From assembly GCF_048544455.1 (NCBI RefSeq), contig NC_133532.1, positions 88,367,156 to 88,431,155 on the forward strand: a stretch of 64,000 nucleotides of DNA, read 5' to 3'. Positions 13,396-25,582 of the stretch are shown one piece after another (positions within the stretch are counted from its first letter, which is position 1; each line of letters begins with the position of its first letter). Under the pieces are notes generated by a model. That model made no database searches. It saw only the letters and a list, made by a program, of their open reading frames with translations, and was not told the origin of the DNA. Source of the stretch: Silene latifolia (Eukaryota; Streptophyta; Magnoliopsida; Caryophyllales; Caryophyllaceae). Position numbers and translations under genes: made by a program.

Positions 13396-14805
13396 TCATT
13401 CCTTGTTGCCATGATTATTGATGTTGTACATGTTGCTCAATGCTCTCAATAACCGGTCAAAGGCTTGAGCACAATCCTCAAATAAGCATGAATACGGTTT
13501 GTTCCAATTCAATATGAAGCTTGGCCAAGGTAGCTTGCCACTTACGCTCTCATTCACCTTGCCCTTGGCACTAGAGCTTTCCCAATGCTTCAAACCAATA
13601 AGCCCATGATTCTTGTCGACACTAGGCATGAAGTATGGTTCATTTTCATCCGTAGACTTCCACTCACCAACTTCTTTTTCAATCTTGGTGATGATGATAG
13701 CATTTGATTTTTTCAATCCTTCAAGAGTAGAGGGAGAATTCTCATGGCATTGATGACCGAGTTCCTTAGAAGTTGTCATTGTGGGTGCCAAATTCCCACA
13801 AGTAGCTTCACGAGCAAGTTTCTCTTTGAGCTTTTCGACCAAGTAGCTTTTGTATGATGCTTTGACCTTTTGAAAAAGGTCCACCATATCCTCTTCAACA
13901 ATCATTGGCTCCATGGTAGGTGTCAAGTAGTCTTCATGGGAGATAGGGAAAGGACATTCACCTTCATGATAGGATATCTCAAATGTCTCAAGGATAGGCT
14001 CCTCAAGCAAGGTGATATTACAAGTCCATCTCTTAGGCTCGTCATCATCGTTGCTATCTTTATACGAATCATGAATGGGGGCTTCACTCTTCTTCACTAA
14101 CTCTTTCTCCAATACCTCAATGTTCGCATCAAATGACACACCCTCATACTCACAAAGGCTAAGAGTATTTGGCTTACTCAACCTCATGTCTTCCTCATCG
14201 AACACAACGCTTTCATACTCACAAGAGCTCACAGAGATTGGCTCTTCCCATTCTTCATTTATCATGTCAAAAGTTACTACTTCAAATTCACATTCATGCT
14301 CAATGTCCAAAGAATGAGGGGGGGTATTTTCTTGGGATTCTTTCATTTGGGCAATTTGAATCTCCAACTCTTCACCTTTGGTGACAATGCCTTGAAGAAC
14401 ATTATCCCTCTTTTGGCTCTCCTCTAGCATTTGTTTGAAGAAGTTTTGTTGATCTCCCATCATTTGGAGAATCACATTTTGAATGGGTTCATCTTCTTGT
14501 TGTGGGTAGGTGTGAAAGTGGTTGTATTGTGGCAATTGAAACTCATTATGAAGTGGGTATTGGGTTGGTGGTTGTTGTGGATATTGGATGTGGTGATTTT
14601 GGTGGAAAAAGTTGGGGTAGTAGTTAGGATTTTCATTGTATGAATAATAAGGTAGGTTTGTGTTGACTTGCTCCTCAAACTCCCCATACCCATAGTCATA
14701 CTCAAAAGATCCACCACATACTCCATGTGTCGAGTCTTCAGCCATCATAGCTAAGACAAGGAAACAACTACAAGCATGGAAACTACACAAAAACGGTAAT
14801 AACAA
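13396..14805 (-). CDS. E2 gag-derived protein with acidic domain of unknown function, intact copy
   Basis: 469 codons without interruption, starting 78 bp after the primer-binding site; Met20 or Met21 (MAEDSTHGV) may be the real start, leaving out a hydrophobic leader. Residues 50-105 are rich in Tyr, Asn, Gln and Pro. Residues 114-158 form a likely coiled coil (QQNFFKQMLEESQKRD, then EELEIQIAQM) resembling the end of Athila gag, seen in E3 as FKNLLLKESQAREAGMKLLE. Residues 171-226 hold three 23-residue repeats with the core CE(F/Y)E.V.FD. The rest is acidic, ending near residue 453 in AFDRLLRAL. E1 has a related ending (YDKLLRVL). No protease, zinc knuckle or polymerase motif is present. Inferred role: a nucleocapsid-like or decoy gag of a non-autonomous element. 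Confidence 0.72.
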   Translation of the reverse strand: MLLPFLCSFHACSCFLVLAMMAEDSTHGVCGGSFEYDYGYGEFEEQVNTNLPYYSYNENPNYYPNFFHQNHHIQYPQQPPTQYPLHNEFQLPQYNHFHTYPQQEDEPIQNVILQMMGDQQNFFKQMLEESQKRDNVLQGIVTKGEELEIQIAQMKESQENTPPHSLDIEHECEFEVVTFDMINEEWEEPISVSSCEYESVVFDEEDMRLSKPNTLSLCEYEGVSFDANIEVLEKELVKKSEAPIHDSYKDSNDDDEPKRWTCNITLLEEPILETFEISYHEGECPFPISHEDYLTPTMEPMIVEEDMVDLFQKVKASYKSYLVEKLKEKLAREATCGNLAPTMTTSKELGHQCHENSPSTLEGLKKSNAIIITKIEKEVGEWKSTDENEPYFMPSVDKNHGLIGLKHWESSSAKGKVNESVSGKLPWPSFILNWNKPYSCLFEDCAQAFDRLLRALSNMYNINNHGNKE

Positions 14806-14883
14806 TCCTTGAGGAACAAGTTCCTCAAGGTGAAAGCAAAATCAAAATAGACAAACAAGTGAGAACTTAATCACATAGCACCA

Positions 14884-14901
14884 TCCCCGGCAACGGCGCC
14901 A
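14884..14901 (-). promoter_or_regulatory. Primer-binding site, tRNA-Asp type (E2 copy 1)
   Basis: The minus strand reads TGGCGCCGTTGCCGGGGA, complementary to the 3' end of plant tRNA-Asp, three bases inside LTR2. Confidence 0.9.
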
Positions 14902-14904
14902 TTT

Positions 14905-16815
14905 TGATGTGGGGTGTTGTCGTCGGGTCACATCCAATCAAACACATTTAAAATACTCATCAAACAACTAGTTAGCGGAAAGTCGAGGTCGATCCATGGG
15001 ACGGTATGCTTTGGGTTCTAAGTCTATCTATCTCAATTTATGCTAGTGTCACAATTGATGGGGTTTGTAGTTGTATTCTAAACTAATGAAAGTAACAAAG
15101 TAGAGCAAACAATGAACTAAGAAATGTAAACAACTGACTAAAAGCACTAGGATGTCATGGGGTCATAGGGGATTCATGGTGTTGATCATACAAACATGTT
15201 TACAAAGTTGCAAGCAATTAATGTTGTGGAGGAACCGAGTTGGTTTATGTCTTACGGTTCATAGGAAGAGTTGGGTCCCGGAGCCGAATCGATTAGATTG
15301 TACAACACCTACAATTCGAATTACTTTCCTCCTATTCAACTTCTATGCATGGTTTAACAAGACTCGAGTTGGTTTATATCTTACAAGTCTTGTTGAGTAG
15401 ATAAGAGATGGTTGTAAATGCAAGGATTCATAGGCTTGGCATTTCATCAAACATAACATGTGCATAAAGTTGACATCACAACAAGCAAGCAATTTAATCA
15501 TGTGAACATATTAGATTAAGCATGAATCAATCCCATGTTGGTTTCCCCTAATTACCCACTAATCCTAGCTAAAAGACTACTCACTCATTATCATGGGAAA
15601 CATGTCATTAATGCTGTCAATCATCACAACAAGTATAAACATGATAATAGAATGAAGAAATGAACAATAAAGATTAAAGGGTAAAGGAATTATACCAAAC
15701 TTGAGATGATCCAAATAATAAAGCAAAGAATAATAGAAGAAACTTGATTGATTGATGAAGGGTTGTCAATTCTCCAATAATAACCCAATAGTCTTCAATT
15801 ACCCAATAATAAACTTGAATAATAAACTTGAACAATAATTAAGGTGAGATTAATGTGTAATTTGTGGAAAGATTAAAGTGTAATCTATTCTAATCTACTC
15901 CTAATCTAATCTAAGAGAACTTGATTTAATCTAAGGAAACTTCATAGTTTGATTATTACAAATGGGGTATATATAGTAGAGATTAGGTGCATGAATTAGG
16001 GTTAACTAAGGGTTTAAATGACGATTAAGTCCCTTGTTGAGGAGACTCCGGTCTCTAGAAAAAGATGTGCATCCTTCTTTGAAGCTTGAAGAAGACGAAA
16101 TGGGACTGTCTGGGAATCCGGGCGGCTTTAGCACGGGACGGGCGGATTTGGCAGCTTCTGGACGGGCGTCCAGAAGGGAAAGACGGGCGTCTTTGGGTGG
16201 TTTTGCCCGGGCGTCTTCTGGAAAAGCCGCTCGGACAAAAAGAGGGGAAGACGAGCGGATTTATGGGTGGTCGACGAGCGGATTCCATCAGGGGACGAGC
16301 GTCTTCAGTCTCGGGACGCGCGGATTGGCGAACAGCTTCTTTGTTTGACCTCGGATTGTAAAACGGACGTCATTTCCTCATCCGGACTCCTATTGGAGTG
16401 ATTCAAAAGCCTAGATCACTTGTTTTTTCGACGCTGTTCCATCTAGCATATTTTCAGAGCAAAAGGAGCAACTCTTGGTTTGGGTTTCGAGCAATTTCTT
16501 CTTGTAATGCTTTCCCTCTCGTCATTCTTACTTTTAACCCTTTGATCCTTCTATATACACTTTATTCCTACATCCTTGGTCATCATTCTTGCCTCCTCTT
16601 CATACTAGTCCATCTAATATCATCAATAAGCTTCCAAATATGCACGAAAGACGGGACTTTCCGACTTATTATCTCCTTTCCTACAAAACATGCACAATGC
16701 AATAAGAAAACGAAATAGGAAGGAATTGACGGATAAAATGGTCATGAAATGCTATAATAGTATGCAAAATAGGCTCAATTAGGGGACTAAATGTGCGCAA
16801 ATAATGTTCACATCA
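14905..16815 (-). repeat. E2 LTR2 (shared middle LTR), uninterrupted
   Basis: 1911 bp with TGATGTGAAC...ACCCCACATCA ends on the minus strand. It serves as 3' LTR of internal region 2 and 5' LTR of internal region 1. A TATA box (TATATATA) lies at 15968-15975. The GC-rich block 16040-16330 has one copy of GAGACTCCGGTCTC. Confidence 0.93.
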
Positions 16816-18883
16816 AATATCCCCAAACCGAACCTTTACTCGTCCCGAGTAAAGAGGTGACAAAAACTAGACCGTTATTTAAACTAACCTACTAATATAA
16901 CCGATATGAGACAATTAGTGGGTCTCACTCCACCCCTTCAACTCACAACAAGACAACCATGAGGTAGGATGCCTTCTTGCAAGACAAGGTAGGTCTTGCT
17001 AAAATGGCGACACATCCAAACATTAAGTACACAAAATCAAGTAATGGATGAATCTACAAAAGAATATCCACTTTCCTCATCTAAGTGGCAGAAATTATCT
17101 ACAAGGGAAGTAATTCAAGGGTACACACTCCTTCATAGATGCAATTTCTTCAAACTACTAAGTCTAGAAGGATACCAATAAATCACCTACAAATTGTGTC
17201 AAGCTAGGGTACCTTTGTCCTCAATCGTTAAATGCTTTTGTCAAGAGTAGACTCCCTGTGGTGTTCGAAACACTGGAGGATCGCAGAATTCCCCCTCTTG
17301 CCTAGACAAGAAGAAGCGTCGTCCCCTCTCTACCATGCACAAAAATGGATACGATGGATAAAGGGATCGATAGAATTTGAGTTTCATTGTGGGAGTTTGC
17401 TTTTGTTTTTGTTTTTCCCCCCAATTTCTTGTGGCATATAACATTTGAGAACACTTTCTTTTGCCATTTCTTTTGATATTTGGCAATTCAATACTTGACA
17501 ACTTTTCAACTTTTTGCATTTTCTTTTGAACATTTTCAAAGTCACCGCATATGTAGTGAGGGTGCCTTATATTAGAAGCTTTAGGAGTCTATTTTTGCTC
17601 CTCTTTTCTTTTCTTTTGATGCAATTTGCAACCTTTTTCTTTTCAATTCATTTCTTGAACTCAAATTTTGAACAATTTTTGTGCCCATTCCCTTTGATGA
17701 CAAAATGTGGTAGAACATGGATGAATGATGGTTGCATGGTTTCAAGGGTCACCTTGGAATAAACGGTAGCCAAGAAGTTATCACACCACAAGGTACTCTT
17801 GACTAGGCCTTAATCCATCGGTCAAAGGATACTAGCATGACATATCCTAGGGTGTTTTACAAGTATTCTAACAAGCAAAGTCTTAAGAAGAAAAAGCATC
17901 TACTAGGGCCTATATACACTTGTCAAACTTCCCAAGTAGACGGTTTCGCAAATATTTTCTAACATGCAACTACATGCCATGATGCAACTAGCATATATAA
18001 ATCCTAATGGAAATGATTCTACCAAATAATATGACATATAAACTAAATGCAAGTCCTAAATTCACATTGTTTATACCGCATCAATCAAAATAAAGCCACA
18101 TAGTCATTAACATAAAGAGGAAAAAGGAGATTGGAAAGATCATACCATGCGGTCTTCAATATCCTCATGTTTCGGATATGGCGTAGTCAATCAATGTGAA
18201 CAAGGGTGAACAAACACAATATATACAAATAAGACTACACTAAAGGAAATAAACATGTTTTTGGATTTTTAAAATTTTTCAAATTTTTATGGGTTTTTGT
18301 TTTTTTGAAATTAAAAGACATATTTTTGTGATTTTTCGAAATTTTTCAATTTTTATGCATTTTTGGAATATAAATTCCCATCCCCCACTTTATTTTAGAC
18401 ATTGTCCTCAATGTACATGTAGGAGTAGGAATGAAAAAGAAAAACATGTTTTTGGATTTTTTGATTAAATGCAATGATATGAATGCATGCTCTAACTAAA
18501 TGCAATTTTATATGACATATATAACAAATGAATGAAATCTACATTACACTAAATGATGCATGATTTCTAGTAAACTATGGTCACCCATGATCAAACCTCC
18601 CCAAACCGATTTAAACACTATTTCTAGTGTAGAAAAGAATAGGATTGGTCATTAATGACTATGCATGAATTCTAGTCTATATGCAACTTACTACATGAAT
18701 CATGTGAGATATATTACAATGTAACTATACTATATGAACTAACTAATGTAAATGCAATATGAAATATAATACAAATGCAAGCTAAATATATATGTATATA
18801 ACTAAATGCAAGTGTAAATGTAATGCAAAGTCAAACGAAAGGATATCTAACAAATGGTGGTTTGAGGGAGGACTCCACCAAAC
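16816..18883 (-). other. E2 internal region 2, non-coding 3' part
   Basis: A near-identical copy of 11329-13395 with scattered substitutions, including the purine tract at its left end. No coding frame is seen. Confidence 0.75.
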
Positions 18884-20302
18884 TCATTCCTTGTTGCCAT
18901 GATTATTGATGTTGTCCATGTTGCTCAATGCTCTCAATAACCGGTCAAAGGCTTGAGCACAATCCTCAAATAAGCATGAATACGGTTTGTTCCAATTCAA
19001 TATGAAGCTTGGCCAAGGTAGCTTGCCACTTACTCTCTCATTAACCTTGCCCTTGGCACTAGAGCTTTCCCAATGCTTCAAACCAATAAGCCCATGATTC
19101 TTGTCGACACTAGGCATTAAGTATGGTTCATTTTCATCCGTAGACTTCCACTCACCAACTTCTTTTTCAATCTTGGTGATGATGATAGCATTTGATTTTG
19201 TCAATCCTTCAAGAGTAGAGGGAGAATTCTCATGGCATTGATGACCGAGTTCCTTAGAAGTTGTCATTGTGGGTGCCAAATTCTCACAAGTAGCTTCACG
19301 AGCAAGTTTCTCTTTGAGCTTTTCCACCAAGTAGCTTTTGTATGATGCTTTGACCTTTTGAAAAAGGTCCACCATATCCTCTTCAACAATCATTGGCTCC
19401 ATGGTAGGTGTCAAGTAGTCTTCATGGGAGATAGGGAAAGGACATTCACCTTCATGATAGGATATCTCAAATGTCTCAAGGATAGGCTCCTCAAGCAAGG
19501 TGATATTACAAGTCCATCCCTTAGGCTCGTCATCATCGTTGCTATCTTCATACGAATCATGAATGGGGGCTTCACTCATCTTCACTAACTCTTTCTCTTA
19601 TACCTCAATGTTCGCATCAAATGACACACCCTCATACTCACAAAGCCTAAGAGTATTTGGCTTACTCAACCTCATGTCTTCCTCATCGAACACAACGCTT
19701 TCATACTCACAAGAGCTCAAAGAGATTGGCTCTTCCCATTCTTCATTTATCATGTCAAAAGTTACTACTTCAAATTCACATTCATGATCAATGTCCAAAG
19801 AATGAGGGGGGGGGGGGGGGGGTATTTTCTTGGGATTCTTTCATTTGGGAAATTTGAATCTCCAACTCTTTACCTTTGGTGACAATGCCTTGAAGAACAT
19901 TATCCCTCTTTAGGCTCTCCTCTAGCATTTGTTTGAAGAAGTTTTGTTGATCTCCCATCATTTGGAGAATCACATTTTGAATGGGTTCATCTTCTTGTTG
20001 TGGGTAGGTGTGAAAGTGGTTGTATTGTGGCAATTGAAACTCATTATGAAGTGGGTATTGGGTGGGTGGTTGTTGTGTATATTGGATGTGGTGATTTTGG
20101 TGGGAAAAGTTGGGTAGTAGTTAGGATTTTCATTGTATGAATAATAAGGTAGGTTTGTGTTGACTTGCTCCTCAAACTCCCCAAACCCATAGTCATACTC
20201 AAAAGATCCACCACATACTCCATGTGTCGAGTCTTGAGCCATCATAGCTAAGACAAGGAAACAACTACAAGCATGGAAACTACACAAAAACGGTAAGAAC
20301 AA
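18884..20302 (-). pseudogene. E2 gag-derived ORF, second copy, disabled
   Basis: Aligned by eye with 13396-14805, this copy has at least three lesions. There is a TAA stop at 19598-19600 where the intact copy has TTG. A G-run on the plus strand has grown to 17 (19806-19822) against 7 in copy 1 (14318-14324), shifting the frame. One base is missing near 20114 in the Tyr/Asn-rich part. The three CE(F/Y)E.V.FD repeats and the AFDRLLRAL ending are still readable. Confidence 0.88.
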
Positions 20303-20380
20303 TCCTTGAGGAACAAGTTCCTCAAAGTGAAAGCAAAATCAAAATAGACAAACAAGTAAGAACTTAATCACATAGCACCA

Positions 20381-20398
20381 TCCCCGGCAACGGCGCCA
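20381..20398 (-). promoter_or_regulatory. Primer-binding site, tRNA-Asp type (E2 copy 2)
   Basis: The same 18 bases as at 14884-14901, three bases inside LTR3. Confidence 0.9.
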
Positions 20399-20929
20399 TT
20401 TTGATGTGGGGTGTTGTCGTCGGGTCACATTCAATCAAACACATTTATAATACTCAACAAACAACTAGTTAGCGGTAAGTCGAGGTCGATCCATGGGACG
20501 GTGTGCTTTGGGTTCTAAGTCTATCTATCTCAATTTATGCTAGTGTCACAATTGATGGGGTTTGTAGTTGTATTCTAAACTAATGAAAGTAACAAAGTAG
20601 AGCAAACAATGAACTAAGAAATGTAAACAACTGACTAAAAGCACTAGGATGTCATGGGGTCATAGGGGATTCATGGTGTTGATCATACAAACATGTTTAC
20701 AAAGTTGCAAGCAATTAATGTTCTGGAGGAACCGAGTTGGTTTATGTCTTACGGTTCATAGGAAGAGTTGGGTCCCGGAGCCGAATCGATTAGATTGTAC
20801 AACACCTACAAGTCGATTTACTTTCCTCCTATTCAACTTCTATGCATGGTCTAACAAGACTCGAGTTGGTTTATATCTTACAAGTCTTGTTGAGTAGATA
20901 CACTACTACACAACCCTTGCATTTATGAC

Positions 20930-21330
20930 GCTTTTTTGAGCATTTTTTGACGCTTTAAAGCGTCAATATTTTGTTTATTGACGCTTTTAAAAAGCGTCAA
21001 TTTTTGAGGCGTCGTTATTTTTTGACGCTTTTGTTTGTCAACAAATATGACGCTTGTAAGCGTCTTTATGGACTATTGACGCTTTTTATTGTCAACAAAG
21101 TTAACGCTTTTAAGCGTCTTTAGTGACTATTGACGTTTTCTTTTATCAATAAATTTGACGCTTTTAAACGTCTTCATGGACTATTGACGCTTTTAATTGT
21201 CAATAATTTTGACGCTTGTAAGCGTCTTCATTGATTATTGACTCTTTTATTTGTCGACAAATTTGACGCTTTTAAGCGTCTTCAACGACTATTGATGCTT
21301 TTATGTGTCACTCGATGAGACAAAATTAGG
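20930..21330. repeat. CACTA subterminal repeats built on GACGCTTTTAAGCGTC
   Basis: About six 55- to 65-bp units, each pairing a palindromic GACGC(T)nAAGCGTC core with a half-site and a TTGTCAACAAA-type linker. In this superfamily such repeats bind the element's DNA-binding protein. A single GACGCTTGATAAAAGCGTC lies at the other end (24949-24967). Confidence 0.88.
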
Positions 21331-22349
21331 CGTCAACTATTTATATATTGACACTTCTTATATCATGATATAATTTTGGCTTTTTGATTACCTGATAAAA
21401 TCATAGAGAATAATTAAATAGACCTATCTATATGTAGTATAGTACTACTAGCTATTACTAAATCATTAAAAAACATAATGCAATATATATAAAATGAAGT
21501 AAGTACCCACGTACTTTTATAAATATTCATACGCTTGATACATATATCGTCTCCGTCACAAATACTAGCATTGACAATTTAACTATATAAACTAGTACGT
21601 ACTTTATAGTACGACAAAATCAATAATATAAAAAGAGATCCGAAGTAAAATCTAACATAAAGTTGTCCAAAAAAAATCGTAAAAAATGCTACGCAACTAG
21701 CTAGACAAGGACACTTAGTAGTTTGAATATTGTAGGGGCTTCAATCATGTAGGCACAATGTCAAAGGGACTTCAATCAACATATGAAGGCGCATCGTCAC
21801 CATCTGATGAATCTGAAACCTATAATGGGCAAAAAAAAATAATTTATATAAATATATTTAATTAGTACATATACACTTCACCAAAATGTTTCAAAATTGT
21901 GCTGAATGGAATTACCCGTCAAGGGGTAAGAGGAGAGAAAATTAGCTAGAGTATGAGACTACTTCACATTATTCAGGAATGGATATGTTAGAACAACAAG
22001 AGACATGATAAATAACATATACTAACTTTAAAGAGCCTTTATTTTCTTAATAAAGATTAAGATGAAGCAAAAAAACTGATTTTTATAGTTCCGTATTAAC
22101 AAAAGCTGTTTCAGATCATATGGTAGCGGCTAGCTCAACACTTGGTTAGAAGCAAGCTCATGCAAATCAGTTGGAAACATGACATCTATTCAAATTGAAT
22201 AAAATAATTTAGGTGTTATCAGATTTCAAAAGAGTCTCATGAGATTTCAAACAGGGTACTCGTACCATAGCAATTACCCCGCGACAGGGAAGCACTAAAC
22301 ACAAGGAAGATTGACAGTGGGGAGTGTAATTGAAAAAGAGAGTACTAAC

Positions 22350-22513
22350 CACACAATTATTTAGTTCTTGTAGCTTCTGAAGGGACGCTCGAGCACAATT
22401 CTTTCTTACATCTTCCTCTGAAAATATGAAGTTGCTGGACAGATCCCAGAGTTCTAGAACTCCTTCTTCATGCAACGTGAAAGACTTAACTCCAGCAAGG
22501 ATCAGATTCTTAG
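22350..22513 (-). pseudogene. Captured exon of a ubiquitin-activating enzyme E1 (UBA1-like)
   Basis: After an intron-like acceptor (TTTGCAG) the exon reads AKNLILAGVKSFTLHEEG, then ELWDLSSNFIFSEEDV, then QKLQELNN, ending at a GT donor. This is the conserved N-terminal adenylation-domain segment of plant ubiquitin E1, which activates ubiquitin with ATP. Arg and Cys replace residues usually conserved (DVRKNCARAS; the family has DVGKNRA.AS). Only this exon is visible; the catalytic cysteine region is absent, so it is a non-functional fragment. Confidence 0.85.
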
Positions 22514-23231
22514 CTGCAAATTTCAAGCACGACATGAATAACCTAAATACCAACCGATGCTTAATACTGTGAACAACAGTTCACCTAAACAGAAGTTTAG
22601 CATAAGTAAATTCTTTTTTAGCATAGTTTCTATACCAGTCACTATTTCATAGCCTCAAATTAACAATATGAACTACAACTTGGTTCCATTAAACAACAAT
22701 ATTTTTTAAAAAACTAATGCTTCACGACTCTTTGCCATAAAAGTATTCGAACAGAGAATAGCAGAACTACGAAAAAAAAGCTACGAAAAAAGTTATCCTA
22801 ATACATGGGACATTGAGTAATGATAATGCTAAAACATTAGTTATCATATTTTGCCCTTACCCTACTTATTTATTAATAGTAAATGCAATCAGTTAAAAGG
22901 CTAAAAACGTAACCAAATATAAGTTTGCATCAAAGTTTCATAAACAATAAAATATATTAGTTTCATATTAACTTATGGTCAAAGTATTCCATGCTGGCTG
23001 ATTGGCCATTTAATTGGGTGCTTCTAACATGAGTAGTGTTTCATAGACAATGCACATGAATTAATCCAATATACTTTATAGCCAAAAGCTGAACAACACA
23101 AACAAATGAACGGATCCCTAACCTACACTCCACATATGGTGTATACCAATTTTGAGTACAAACGAAGTACACTTTTAACTGAAAGCAAACAAAGCAGCAT
23201 CAACTGAACACCATATAAAACTACTACTAAC

Positions 23232-23528
23232 CTTCTTATACAAGAATATGTTGAAGAAATGACAATTCAAATATTTCTTCGTCTCTCGTCTTTCCCTTTG
23301 TTTCAGCAGTTCCAGATACACATTGATGACCTGTATCATGGAACAAAAAGGCAAATTTTACAAAGATTAAGAAACAAGCATCCATAACTACAGGAAGTCC
23401 TATGGAAATTACTGAAGTTCATCAAGCAAATCACCTTATCGGTCAGCCATGCACCTGGTCGCAGACACTGTAATATTTTACCAGTAATTTGGATATTAGA
23501 GTTTTCATGAGTGACCAAAACCTTTCTC
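23232..23528 (-). pseudogene. Captured exons of a Ulp1/C48 (ESD4-like) SUMO protease
   Basis: Exon 23528-23435 reads SNIQITGKILQCLRPGAWL then TDK. Exon 23330-23232 reads VINVYLELLKQRERR and CHFFNIFLYKK. Both borders have AG/GT signals. This is the start of the Ulp1 cysteine-protease domain, which in family members matures SUMO and removes it from targets. The domain usually reads WLNDEVIN; here it is WLTDKVIN. The catalytic His, Asp and Cys lie further downstream in the family and are not seen here. It is upstream of the E1 exon on the same strand, so a chimeric transcript is possible, although the phases do not match. Confidence 0.85.
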
Positions 23529-25574
23529 CTGTATATGAAGCAAAAGAGAAGTGGTTATACAAAAAAAGCCCAAACCCAACTACTATATACGGAGTACAAT
23601 CCAGGTTTGAGCCAATACCTGTTCGAATTTGCCATTGTCATTGCCATTGCCCCAAATTATTGCATGCAATCAATTTCAAACCAAAAACTAAACCCCAACT
23701 CATCTAATTCACAATCGATATTCTACCTCAGTAGCTAATATCTAACATAATTATCATTGGATTATTGCCTGCATCAATTTATAAACCCAAAAAAAAAAGT
23801 AAATCCTAACTTATTTAATTTACAACCAATATTCCAACTCAGTACGTAGTTAGCATCTAACAGCAGGATCAACAACTTAATTAAATTCACACTACCTCGG
23901 TGATACCAATGTGCCTAGCTGATGAAGTTCGTCATTGAAATGATCGCCATTTATCCTCCATGCAATGCACATCTCTCTCGAGAGTAAGATAAGAATCGCC
24001 CAAAATGCGACGATTCTGAGAAAAGAATCAGTGGACAGTAGTATAATTAATTGAGAAACAAAAGAAAATATAATCGAATTCAAGTTGTAATGGCCATTGT
24101 TGTTCAAGTCGTAATCACCATTGCTGTTGAAAATCACAAGAATCAACAGGAAAACCTACCTGCTACATGTTCGAACCAGTCAGATTCATTCAATTCCTGG
24201 TCGCTATATATTGTTGTTGATCGTGATTGTTTTGGCAAGGGTTAGGGTTAGGATTAAAAAAAAGAGGGGGTTCCGCCATAATCGACTCAAACGAAAAAGA
24301 GGACGCAAGAAGAAACAAAATAGCAATCAGGAGAGAGATAGAGGGAATGACAAATAGAGGAAAGAAAGAAGCGATAACAAAACAAATAATAGCAAGGGGC
24401 AAAATCATCGTCAATATCATAACACCGGAATTAATCATAAAATCGCAAAAATTAACACAATAAACAAATAAATCATCGTAAATATCATAACATTGGAATT
24501 AATCATAAAATTGCACGATTAAACACCTAAGATAGATGAAAATATGAGCAGAAATGAAATGAAAATCGCGAGCAGAAACGAAACCGAGCAGAAATCGCAA
24601 GATCAGAACAAAAACAACCATTTGGAGGAAAAATTGAAAAGAAGAGAAAATATTGTTACATACCAGGTCGAAGAAACGAAGTTGATGGAATTAAGTTGGA
24701 ATAAATTGAAGAATCAGAGGCAAAATCTTATATTTGTTGATGATCAAACGATAAAGTGCAAGGTTAGGGTTTTTCTTGGAGGAGTTTTTTGTGCGGGAGT
24801 TGAATAGTGATGAGTTGATAGTGGGTATGTGGGTATGGTGACGGGTGGCCTGGGTTTTAGTTGAAAATTAGATTAGAAAAGTTGCCCTCACTTAATGAAT
24901 ATATGGGCGGTAATTCCAAAAAAAAAAGGAGGGTTAATTATGTGGTCGACGCTTGATAAAAGCGTCAATGCAAAACCGTTATCAATGTAAGGGATTTGTA
25001 GTAGTGATAAGAGATGGTTGTAAATGCAAAGATTCATAGGCTTGGCATTTTCATCAAACATAACATGTGCATAAAGTTGACATCACAACAAGCAAGCAAT
25101 TTAATCATGTGAACATATTAGATTAAGCATGAATCAATCCCATGTTGGTTTCCCCTAATTACCCACTAATCCTAGCTAAAAGACTACTCACTCATTATCA
25201 TGGGAAACATGTCATTAATGCTGTCAATCATCACAACAAGTATAAACATGATAATAGAATGAAGAAATGAACAATAAAGATTAAAGGGTAAAGGAATTAT
25301 ACCAAATTTGAGATGATCCAAATAATAAAGCAAAGAATAATAGAAGAAACTTGATTGATTGATGAAGGGTTGTCAATTCTCCAATAATAACCCAATAGTC
25401 TTCAATTACCCAATAATAAACTTGAATAATAAACTTGAACAATAATTAAGGAGAGATTAATGTGTAATTTGTGGAAAGATTAAAGAGTAATCTATTCTAA
25501 TCTACTCCTAATCTAATCTAAGAGAACTTGATTTAATCTAAGGAAACTTCATAGTTTGATTATTACAAATGGGG

Positions 25575-25582
25575 TATATATA
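25575..25582 (-). promoter_or_regulatory. TATA box of the E2 5' LTR
   Basis: TATATATA, read on the minus strand after a GC-poor stretch. The same position is conserved in LTR2 (15968) and mutated in LTR1. The CACTA insertion lies between this promoter and the primer-binding site, within the transcribed part of the LTR. Confidence 0.6.

Larger units (their letters stand above)
20901..25006. mobile_element. Non-autonomous CACTA (En/Spm) transposon carrying host gene fragments
   Basis: It begins CACTACTACA and ends TGTAGTAGTG, with terminal inverted repeats matching over about 25 bp with mismatches. It is flanked by the 3-bp target duplication ATA (20898-20900 and 25007-25009), as this superfamily requires. 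The left end has a dense array of subterminal repeats; the right end has only one such repeat. I see no transposase. Two captured pieces of ubiquitin-like conjugation genes lie inside, both on the minus strand with splice sites kept, so capture was at DNA level. Other stretches (21331-22349, 22514-23231, 23529-24900) look like introns or untranslated DNA and were not identified. A possible short last exon on the minus strand (21822 to about 21773, after TTATAG, ending in a stop) is also present. Confidence 0.92.

Noticed and set aside
14884..14901. tRNA-Asp gene fragment
   Set aside because: Only the 18 terminal bases match, at the position of a primer-binding site in each of three elements; no tRNA body is present.
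23892..24463. Several 64- to 84-codon frames inside the CACTA element
   Set aside because: Overlapping frames on both strands, AT-rich, with no domain; more likely intron or untranslated DNA of captured genes.
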